DNA of 64,000 nucleotides from Eleusine coracana subsp. coracana (taxonomy: Eukaryota > Streptophyta > Magnoliopsida > Poales > Poaceae): positions 42,917,511 through 42,981,510 of the forward strand of contig CM064424.1 of assembly GCA_032690845.1 (NCBI GenBank), written 5' to 3'. The notes beneath the pieces are model-generated. The model made no database searches and had not been told where the DNA came from. It was given only the letters and a program-made list of their open reading frames with translations. Both the position numbers and the translations under genes were made by a program. Shown piece by piece: positions 10,381 to 22,300 of the stretch. The first letter of the stretch is position 1; each line of letters starts with the position of its first letter.

Positions 10381-13300
10381 ACATCCCACATCACGTGGGA
10401 GGTTCAGCACTGGGGCCTATCCTTTAGTAGTTATTTACTTTGGATGTAAAGCAGTTGTCATTTTTTATTAATATATATAATAGTAATAGCACAATATGGA
10501 ATTCTCCTACTGTAATTTGCTCAAAACCTATGGAAACATTTTATGAACATAACTTCATACATTAGGGAACAGTTTTATCGTCGAGAGTAAAGATCACACT
10601 TATGATTGAGGATCAATAAATATAAGTGAGTTGCCTGCCTTTTGTCTTTGTATGTTACCAGAATAAAAGTTTGAGGCATACACAAAAGAACAATCGGTGA
10701 ATCTATCTGCATCCAGAGGTTAACAAGCAAAATTCCTAAAACAAAATGTAACAAACAATGTTAAAAACCAATTGGTCAGGACTCCCTGTTCATGGTGCAT
10801 CGGTTTTAAAGTCGTGTGTTTGTATGCACCCCTCTAGGAATGGTCCTAGCTTGAGGGGTTATGTATGGACCTTTCTTTTTCCCTGTAATACAAAGATACA
10901 CAGCTCTCCTGTGTGTTTTGAGAAAAAAAAATGTTAAAAAACAAGAGATCTAGAGAACATTGATAAAAAGTCAGACCTCAGTGGGTTGCGGCTATCTCCA
11001 TGATAAGTACCAAAAAAAAATGTATAAAGATATCAGAAGATTATAAGTTTCAAATGCTGCATCATTCATGGGATATTGAATTGCCTAAGACAGTCACTTG
11101 AAAGTGTAATTACTTGCTACATGCATGAAGTAGATCCCAGATTGATATATAACTTGTCTGACAGCCCCTTGATGGACTAGATGCCCTGTAAGTGTCCCTC
11201 AAAAGATTGGCACACAAAAAGATAACCACTTGTACTTCAGACTGCCAAGTTGTTGCTACTAGATTTAGCCACTATGCATATTAATTGCATCCTAATAAAT
11301 TTGGTCTTATCATGACCTTTTTAGCCTTGCGGTTTTGGTCTTTCCAGACCTTTATATGATTATTACTATGTGTAGCTTAAACTATATTCAATTCAGGGAA
11401 CTCCTCCACAATTTGTCTTTAAAAAAAACAGAAATTCCTTTGTGCCTGTCTGGTATGTCTTACAGTTGGAAGACTAGTTAGAAAACTGAACTGGTATGTC
11501 TTGGTGATATCGTCCTAAACTCCTAAAAATGTAATATCTCGATTGTATAGAGTATATTCTGTATACTTCATTTTGTTATTCCAGTGTCATTATGTTGGTC
11601 ATTTCTATTCTTTTCTACTCTAAACTAGAATTACTGCAAAAGAATACTTTCTTTGGTTGTATGATAGTTTTGCAAGTTGAAATTTGTTATGCTTGTAAGA
11701 GCTATGTAGCATATACTTTAATTTTGTTGTATGGCAACTTCTACCGCATTGCTATAGTATAATGAATGTTTAAAATTTATCTGCACTTGTACTTCAGACT
11801 GCTGCATTGGATGGTGAAATTGACTTGAAAACAAGAGTTGTTCCTCCGATTTCTGCTAACTTGTCTGCGGAGCAGTTGGGCAAAATCAAGGTCAGCCTTT
11901 GTACACTTTTGCTTCTTGGACATTCCACATGTAATTTCTCTTTACCTTTTTTTGAATCGAGCAGGGTGTAGTCGAATGCCCTGACCCAGACAATGACATA
12001 CGAAGATTTGATGCTAACATGCGCTTGTTTCCTCCTATCATTGATAGCGAGAAATGTCCTTTAACTATAAACAATACACTTCTTCAATCATGTTACTTAA
12101 GGTACACTGAGTGGGCATGTGGAATTGCAGTTTACACAGGTAAATTTTGAATTGATTTTTCTATACCTGTACTACATAATGCACTTGGACTGATATCAAG
12201 ATGTTTCATGAAATATGATCGACCTTCAATGTCATTGATGACAGGCAATGAAACCAAATCAGGAATGAGTAGGGGAATTGCAAAGCCCAAGCTCACTGCT
12301 GCTGATGCAATGATAGACAAGCTCACTGTTGCAATATTTGTATTCCAAATTATCGTTGTTCTTGTCCTAGGCTTTGTTGGCAATATCTGGAAGGACACTC
12401 AAGGTCATAAGGTGATATTTTTTTTATGATAAGCATTGTCAGGAAACAGAAAAAACACTGTAGTTTTCATGCATGTTGTCTCGGTGTTATAGCATCTTAC
12501 AGGGAATTTCAACTGAATGTTGTTCCACAGATGATAAGTTCTTCAAGGAATTGATTGACATTTATGTGATTTGTTATTTAATCTTGATTTTTTACTTCAC
12601 TTTTGTTATCGTAACAAAGTATATTACTTTTTTCCTTTGCCTCTCTCTCTCCTTTTCCTTCGCCTCTCTGTTATCGTAACAAAGTATACTACTTCTCTTA
12701 CGTTTGCTTGTCTTCGTGTGTTAGTTGTTGTTGGTTTCATCTAGGGAAAAGTCCATTTTACTCCCTTGAACAATTCACTTTGTCCAATTTACTCTCCGAA
12801 CAAAATCTTGGCTCAATTTTCTCCCTCAAACATTTCAAGTCGGTTGAATTTACTCCCTACTGTAATTTGTCATTTTTGTTTCTCTTTGCGCAGTTTGAAT
12901 TTAGTGCTGAAATTTTGCACAGTGATAGTTTCCATAGAATGTTACGCAAAAAAATGTAAGGTATAGTTTAGGCAATCTTTTATATTTAGTAATATCTAAT
13001 ACTATCTTAATTATAGAGTTCTAAAATTGTATAGAAAGTATTTAGAAAAAATAGTTTTTTTATGTACTGTTTGTTATAATCTTTCATCGTGCAAAATTTG
13101 AGTTTCGAATTCAAATTGTACAAAGAGAAACAAAAAAGACAAATTGAGCTGACTTGAACTGTTTGAGAGAGTAAATTAAGCCAAATTTTGTTCGGGGAGC
13201 AAATTGGACAAAGTGAATTGTTCGGTGGAGTAAAACAGACTTTCCTTTCATCTATAGCCTAGCCCAAGTTGCTTGGGACTAAAAGGCTTTGTTGTTTACT

Positions 13301-16300
13301 CAAATAATGTTCTTTTATGCAGCAATGGTATCTGATGTACCCTTTGAAGGGACCATGGTATGATTTCTTGGTCATCCCATTACGCTTTGAGCTGTTGTGT
13401 TCGATAATGATTCCTATCTCCATAAAGGTATCCCTGTCTATTTCATTGATATTTCCTCTTCATGTGTTTCTTGTTTGGATGTATCCCATAGTACAATTTT
13501 ATACTGTATTTTGCTGTACTTGGCATCAATTTTAATTTTTGAAAGGAACGTAGCAATAGCTTTTCTGTATGATCTTTCATATATATTATTCACATAGGTT
13601 AACACTCCAGATGTGTTTATGTAGAAGCTCCAGCTTCGTACCTGAGGCTAAAATCCCACCTTGCCCAGTCCGCTGTCTCATCTGGAGTTTAGTGCCTGTT
13701 GAAGTCCTATGCCAGGAACTGATCATCCATGCTATTCTGTCAGATTGCAGCTGTGGGTGTTAAAGCTTGATTCTGAGGCCTAATATGCAAAACCTTCCTT
13801 CATAGCTTGAGAGATAAAAAAAAACTGAGACTGCATAACATTACTAAACATGTTGTAGATTTGTTTACAAACTGCATGTTTTATGACCTCTAACAAACCT
13901 GCCTATCTGACGCTTGTGATCAAATTCAATTCCAAACCTAACTTTTTTTTTTAGTGGTAGAGCGCCTGTTTGATTGTGTATGACCAGCTTTTCCCACTGC
14001 TTTCATCTTTGCATTCATATTGGTTTCATGTTAAAAAAATGTTCATGTCTTTATTTAGAACATAAATACTTTGACTGTAGAAATTAGAAAACTTCAGGCC
14101 CTGTTTGGATGTCACGGTTTCCAAAACTACAGAATCAAGAAACTACAATTTTGACAGCTACGACCATGCAATACCACGGTTTAGGAAAAAAAGAGTTTGA
14201 AGAATTTTAGAACTCCAAAATGACTGCACTTTTAGCAATACCAATACTATCTTTCCTGAAACTGTGAAATTGTTAAATCTAAGCACCTTCACATTTTCCA
14301 ATAACAAAATATTTTGTTAAACCATAATATTCTTCCAAAACTCTGAAAATACTGGGTTTAAAATGGCAACCTGGGCACCTGCGAACCTAGCCAGGTTATC
14401 TTAACCTACTTAGGGTTAGGGAGCAAATCCATGTAGTTCTTTTTTTTTTTTGATAAAGTCCATGTAGATTATTGTGTTTCGTATGGAAGTTCAAGAACAT
14501 TGACTGAGCTGAAGTAACTTTATCTAGCTTAGAATTATTCTTCACTGCTGCCTTGTGCTTGTAAGAGCTAGTATAGTGATGCCCACTCAGCAGCCTGAAA
14601 GTTTGTCCATGTCATACAATCCTAGTTGGAGGAATGAAAGAGGAAGAAAGAAAGCTGGTGATTGTTTTTTCGCCCACTTGAAGCAGCAAGCCTGAGAAAA
14701 AAATCTGCTTCTGCCGATTCAACTGGTCCTTGCGCAGGCAGCCAATATTTAAATATTTCACTAGAGGCAAACTAACAGCCAATTCAGTTGCTGGTCCATT
14801 TATACGAGTGCTTCTTCGTAAGGATGTCGAGTGACCTGGAAGTAGAATAGAGCTGTCAATCGGCTGTGTTATTAGCCCTGCTCTAAGGATGTTTGTTGGA
14901 ATTTCCAGACCGCCATTTATGCTAGTGGAAATGAGTTAGTTACTACAAGACCTCTAGAGTCTAGACATGGTTGATATTTTCCATACTTGTGTGATATGTA
15001 TAATCTTTAAAATTTTATTTATCCTTTGTAGGTTACTCTTGATTTGGCCAAAGGTGTATATGCAAAGTTTATTGATTGGGATGAGCAAATGTTTGATCAT
15101 GAAACAAGTACATCTTCTCATTCAGCTAAGTATGTGATCTGCTTCATCCATTTTGTAATTTTATATTTTCATCGCATCTACATTCATTTCTTAGAGCTTA
15201 AACAAGTATATACTTCAGCACAGCTATTAGTGAAGACCTTGGACAGGTTGAATACATTTTGAGTGACAAAACTGGGACTCTAACAGAGAATAGAATGATC
15301 TTCAGAAGATGTTGCATAAGTGACACTATGTATGGAAATGACAATGGAGATGCTTTAAAAGGTCAATTCACTAACTCCTGATGTTCTTTCCATTCTACTA
15401 GGAGCCATCGTTTCTCCTGTTTTCTCTGTTTTGATAGTTCTGTCTAAGAATATGTTATTAATAATTGTATAAATGTGAATTTTTTGCTGATGGCAAGTGG
15501 CAAACGGCAATTTCATAGCAAAACCCTCAATTTGTTTTGGTAATGTATACCACTTTATATCTGCCTGAGCCTGACAGTGTTCATGAAATATTTGAAATAT
15601 TCTCGGGAGGGATCAAAATAGTATAAGAACTACACAGTACACACATCTTGTGGTTTTATAGAAACAAAATGTAGTTAATTAATTCATGTACAGAACAAGG
15701 GTTAGAGATGAACTGTTTTGTTTTTTCATTGTGGAGCACTGAAGCTATACTAGATATAGTTTTGTAGTATCTGATTTTTCAATGGTGCTGCCAGATTGCT
15801 AGTAAACATCCATGCCTAGGGGTATTATGTTATGGGCTAGGCAGCAGTTTAAGTGCAGATTTGTCGGTTGTTAATTTTCTTAGATGTCAAGTTAGTTGCC
15901 GAGTCAGAGATAAAGATCATTAGCATACTGCTTAGCTGTCAAGTTAGTTAAAGTTTGAGGTTGTTACAATTGTAAGTCAGCTGGCTATATATGCCTGGCA
16001 CATGGATCAATTTAGGCAAGCAGGAAGAAACTTTAGAAGCAGTCAGAAACCGCCTCGGAAGGGTGACTAACCTGTTTCTTCCTGCATCCCGTGTATCCCA
16101 TAATCAATCCATATCATATTACGACTATGCTGGAATCCTATTTGCCAATTTGTAGTTACTACTGGTAAATTATTTTTGTTGCACTAAATTTGTTTCCAAA
16201 GTGTACCTCTTAATTGGTATCTGAAATTTTCCTCTCCTTAGATGCCAGGCTCCTGAATGCCGTCTCAAGTAATGATCCTGATATCATCAAATCTCTAATG

Positions 16301-19300
16301 GTTATGGCTATTTGCAACACTGTAGTTCCTATAAAGAGGCAAGTATACAGTTTTGTTCTATACTGTACCCTGCATTTTTTTTTTCTCTTTAGTTGGTTCT
16401 TACATATACATGACTTCAACCTTCATACCTGCAGCAATGATGGTACTGTGTCATACAAAGCACAGTCACAAGATGAGGAAGCATTGGTCAATGCGGCATC
16501 GAACCTGAATATGATGCTTATAACCAAAGACAGCAACGTTGCTGGTTAGTAAATGTTTGTTATTTTGTGATGAGATGATACTGTTTATAGCCAACTGCAG
16601 CATTGAATTTGCTCGGTTATTTCTACAGAGATTTGTTTCAATGGATCTATGTTCTATTACGAGTTATTGCATGTTCTGGAATTCACTTCGGATCGCAAAA
16701 GAATGTCTGTTGTGGTAAAGGAAGGTCAGACTGGAAAAATCCTCCTTTTATCTAAAGGTGCTGATGAATCAATTCTTCCTCGTTCTTATCCAGGTACATA
16801 CTCAAGCAATGAAAAGTATATTACCTTGTCATGCCCCAATATTGAATTAGCACATTATGTTCAAAATTTGGGTACACTAGATTTATTACATATTATACTT
16901 GAAATCTGGATATGATATTAGAGCCAAGAGGTGGGAACATTATAGATTCTTATTACAAATTTGTGTTTGCTACATCAGTACAAGAACAGTCCAAGTGAAA
17001 TTGGTACTGTAATTTAAATGAATTTTTGGCCTCAATCCATGACATTGTATTGTATGGTCATTTGCTTCAGGAACTTTTTTTGGTCAATTATCTATGACAA
17101 ATATTGAGTAGAATGCAAAGTTGCAAACCTTGGTGTGATGCTCTATGGTGCACTTTACTTTTGTCCCTTGGCACCAAGTTATCTTGACGCAGCTTTGTCA
17201 TCCCCTCCACACACACACACACACAAAACACCCACCCACCTAAGAGAACGCAGTCATCTATGTGATTCATGAACCTGCAGAATTTAGATTCCTATTGATT
17301 GGTGCTAATATAAATGATATGTTAACTGGAACCTTTCCCACCCAAGAGGAGGCAGTCCTCTATGTGATTCATGAACCAACAGAATTTGGATTTCTATTGA
17401 TTGGTGCTAATATAAGCAATATGTTTACTGGTACCTCTCCCTCCCCTTTTATTAATATTTGCAGATACCTTTTAGTTTCTGTTTTTGATAGCATCAATAG
17501 TGTGTGGCCTTATTTAGCACAATCTAAAACTCATGATATTTGTTGTATTGCACCAAATTGTTAATGGATATGGATAACCATATTCTTTCTTTATACATGG
17601 TGTCTCTCTTTTGTTTATGTGCTGCATTAATGTTACCTGAGAAATTAATCATTTGTTCTAATTTGTATAGTGCATGTGTCACAGGACAACAAAAACGGAG
17701 TTATCTTGACGCTGTAGAAATGTATTCACAGTTGGGATTGCGGACATTATGTCTGGGATGGCGTGAATTGGAAGAAGATGAGTACAAGGCCTGGTCCAAA
17801 AGATTTCAAGATGCTAGCTGCTCATTGGAGGATAGGGAGGTCCATTTTGTTGCTGACCTTAGCAATATTCTTGTTTGACTAGATTGTTACCTTATTAGTT
17901 CACTCATTTGTCTCACCAACTCTCAACTATATTCTTAGCTAATATTGTTATGCTTTGTCATGTACAGTGTAAAATTGCTGAGGTTTGTCACAGTTTAGAG
18001 CGAGACCTTCATATTCTCGGTGTTACTGCTATAGAAGACCGCCTCCAGGTATGGCTTATTAAATACTTGCAGTATTCTACTATCAGTAGCTATATCTGTT
18101 GCAATTTTACATTTGCTGCCACCACTTATAGATTCTTGTGGCTGACAGGATGGTGTTCCTGAAACTATTAAACTATTGAGGATGGCTGGAATTAATGTGT
18201 GGATGATTACTGGTGATAAGCAAAATACAGCCATCCAGATTGGACGTCTTTGTAACCTCATTACCTCTGGTGAGTACTTCTTACAATAAATTTGCTATCT
18301 TTTAAATTGCACGGCTGTCATTTGCAAAATATTAGTTGTTCCTTGCAATAGTTTTCTTCTTTTGACCTATTGTCGACAAGATGAATAGTTGCCCACTTCT
18401 TCAGTCATTTGTATGCTTCTGGTACATGTGTTTTTATCGTGGTTAATGTTTACTGAACTGTTCATGGATTGAGTTGTATTTGTGCATAAGGACTTTTTCT
18501 TCTCGTCGTATACTTCAACTCAGGTGTCTGAATATCTTACTTCAACTCAGGTGTCTGAATATCTTTGGCAACGTGCGTATATCTGGCTGTAAGTTGCAAC
18601 TAAAAGATGGTTGTTGGAGTTTGCTTTTTCACCTATGTATGAAAAATTCCAACAACTACCACCTTAATTGTACTGCAAGGAATTGTGTAGAAAAAAATGG
18701 CAACTTTGCAGGAAGTTGGTGTAGTACTAGTTACATGACATTATACAATACTGCTCTGAAGAACCCCTGATAATTTTTCTCGCAGCCATATGACCAGTAT
18801 TTTCAATTGTTTTCTATAATTTGGTGGGGGTCCACACGACCTGTTTAGTGTATAAGTCTAGGCATTTAACAGTTTCAGTCATGCAACTTCTATGGTTTAC
18901 CATGTTGCTGTTACTTCCCTATGTGGACCATCATATTTGTCTGGTGTCTATGAACCCATTAGCTAGATTATCACTTCACTTTTCACACCTTCAGATCCTG
19001 ATGGCCAATTGTTGTCTATCAATGGAAAAAATGAAGATGAGATATTGAGAAGCCTAGAGAGAGCATTGTTATCTATGAAGACTATGCGTGAAACAAAGGT
19101 ATATCTATCTTGGGTTCTTTATCTACCTTAAACATATATTCATAAGACATGGTGTACACCAAAGATCTTCTGAACATAATTTTATAGTCTGTAAGATACT
19201 GACAGTCTCCTTCTGCTAGTTACTCCACATGGTGAGATTAATGCCACTATATGTTCACTGGGACAACTTCTTTTGACCCCCCCCCCCCCCCCTGATTCTT

Positions 19301-22300
19301 ATGCCCTAGAGTGTAGGCTCACACCTGAAGGTCAGTCTTGCATGATGAACAAAACAAACCCTTAAAATGGCCAAACCAAGGGTTCTTTCATCGCATCTTA
19401 ATGTGCTTGATGGAACCAGTAGGTCACCAGGGTACCAAAACTGTTTTTATATAGAATATATATAGTGGTGTTATGTTCCATAATTCTTTTTTTTTTCTCG
19501 AATACGCAGGAGAGCTACATATCTTTGTATTGATAGAGGGGAAAAAACGGTTCCGTACAAACACTGCCGCCTCACTCCGAAACGGAGCTGTGAGGGGCTG
19601 AACAAACACAAACTAAAAAATTCTGTGATGGAAAAAATTTCAAGTTCTTTTTTATTACTTTTCCCTGCCTCTAATTTAAATTTTCTAGAGAGACAGGACA
19701 AATTTTAAATTCTTTTTCATACTTTTCCCTGTCTATAATTAAAATTTTCCAAGTTTATATTTTCCACATAATCCATGCAATGCTCAGCCCGAGCCAAAGA
19801 AAACTTATTTCTTTCTGAATGAGCTTGCTGTTTCCCAAGGATGAGTTAGGCTGATTCCTATCTATTCTGTTTATTCAGGACCTTGCATTTGTTTTGGATG
19901 GTTGGGCACTTGAAGTAATTCTAAAGCATTCCAAGGAGTCTTTCAGTAAGCTCGCAATGCTATCAAGAACAGCAATATGCTGCAGAATGACACCTTTTCA
20001 GAAAGCACAGGTTTGCCATATGCTCCTACTGTGAGCATATTTCTTAAACGTCCATTTTCTTTGTGCATTGATCTTTGTGACAAGTTTAAATGTCCATTAA
20101 CGAAATCATGCTTTCATTGTAAGATATCGGATGGCCTCTTGACTGAGAAAGTGATGCTGGGAATTTCACTAGGTTTAGTAGTATGGATCTTAATAGCTTA
20201 AATTCAGAAGGTTTAACTGGAATAAATAGGAATAGATAACTGCATATAATCTTATGATGGAGATTCCTTTTGTTTATTTCTGTTTGTTTTGATGTAGCTA
20301 GTAGCTACTAATATGTTATTATTCTACTTAAAACATGATATGTTGCTATAGCCATTTTTTTTTATTTGTACAGCTTGTTGGGATCCTAAAGTCTGTTGGT
20401 TACCTGACTCTAGCAATTGGAGATGGTGGTAATGATGTTAGGATGATTCAAGAAGCTAATATTGGAGTAGGGATTAGTGGTAGGGAAGGACTGCAAGCTG
20501 CAAGAGCTGCTGATTACAGCATTGGAAGTAAGTATCTTTTGGTACTGTTGCCTCAATTCCTTTATCATTCTTAATCTACATGCCATGCTGCCCCTGTCCT
20601 ATAGGTGAGTGCGTGCTTACTCATGTGCAACAGTAACCTTGCACATGACACCAACATTAGGCAAAATTTGCTACAGAGCACTCTTCAATGTTGGTTTTGC
20701 TAGAAAGCACTCTTCAGTCGTGTCTATTTGCTAAAACACACTTTAGATAATAATCATTTGAAAGAGAGAGAAACATTCAAATGACCAAAATACCCTTTCT
20801 CTAATTTAAATTTGTGTACAACTCCTTTTCGGCTTATGACTTCATCAATCCATATTTGTCAATTAAACAGTAGAATAAATATTCACATCAATTTCAAATT
20901 CATATGTAAAGTGTGCTTTTAGCAAATAACCATCATTAAATATGAATTTTCTAAAAGTTAGTTTTGCTAGAATGCACTATTTAATGCTAAAAGTCTTTAC
21001 ATAAAATATTTTGTGGTTTCCCTGTCATCACATTGTCTTTCTGGTTATTACTCCAAGTTTATTTGCTTTTAAGAAAACTAGATCAACAGGCCTGCACAAT
21101 TGCGCGGGCTAGACATTATATGTATTTTCTTAGACTCTCAAGTCCTACACATGCTCTGGATAATCCCATTGCATGTAACAGTGTTGTGTCATTTTGTTTA
21201 TTTGTTACCAAAAACAAAAGAGTACATAAGTTGGTGAGGCAAGTTCATTTGGCCTCTTCACGGTGCGGGGCACATTCTTATTCATTGTGCAGCTATGCAG
21301 CACGGATACGGATACACGTATCAGTATCGGAAGGATACGGATACGTGGATACATCAATTTGCTAGAAAACACGATATATGGATACGTTTTACTATTTTTT
21401 AAAATAAATAAATAACATAGCAGCAGGTCTCAAATTCTCAACAATAAAAATATTCTAGTAACAATCCTATGATTTTGCATTGTTAGTTTGCTTTACAGTT
21501 TGTGATATCTATTTTGGCATTATACCAAACACCGTAAGTGCATCAAAGCTTAGAACTAAGCAAACTTACTTAAATCTTAATCTCAGTCACATTCCAACCC
21601 AGAGATAGAGAGAGAATTAGACGAACAACTATGAGGCAATTGAAAAGAAGCACCTGCAGAGACGGAAGACTGGCAACTCGTTGAGAGACCCGGAGTGCTC
21701 GTGACACCGGAACCCGCCCCGCCGCGCGCGAGCCCCGCCACCGCTGCACGTGAGCTCGCCCGGCTGCGCGCGAGCTCCGCCGCCGCCGCATCCTCTCTCT
21801 CTCTCTCCCTCCCTCCCCCCTCTCCTCCCTCGCTCCCTCTCCCTTTCTCTCGGGCGGCTAGGTCAGGGAGGACGACGGGAGGCTTATTGACTCCACTCTC
21901 CATCGTGGGCTGGACCTCCGAAGCTGGGCTAGGACGTATCCAAAGTGAGGTTTCTCGGCCCGATACGTATCCAGCCCAAGTATCCGAATTATTTATATTT
22001 ATTTTTTTGTGGATACTTCTTGGATACGTATCCAGAGTGTATCGGACACGTATCCGCATCCGATACGTATCGGATACGCGATACGTTGCCTCAGTGACGT
22101 ATCCGTGTTACATAGTTGTGCAGTGTGGCAAATGAGTAGAACCCTTGATTGGTATTGTCTGGTGTGGGATCTAGGAGGCTTGTGCAGTGAACAGTGACCA
22201 AAGATGCGCACTGCCAGTGTGGTTAGGACTGGCGGTGTGACTCTAGTGTGAAGTAAGGTTAGCTGCATTGCCTATTTTGCTTTTTGTTCCTCAACCTGAA

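Noticed and set aside
14094..14130. GGCCCTGTTTGGATGTC, a MITE-like end
   Set aside because: No matching inverted right end or target duplication was found within the next few hundred bases.
21583..22135. Long frames (146 and 158 codons) on both strands in flippase intron 18
   Set aside because: They overlap the CT-rich tract and GATACG repeats of the hAT-like element; composition is serine-, arginine- or proline-rich and mirrors the repeat.
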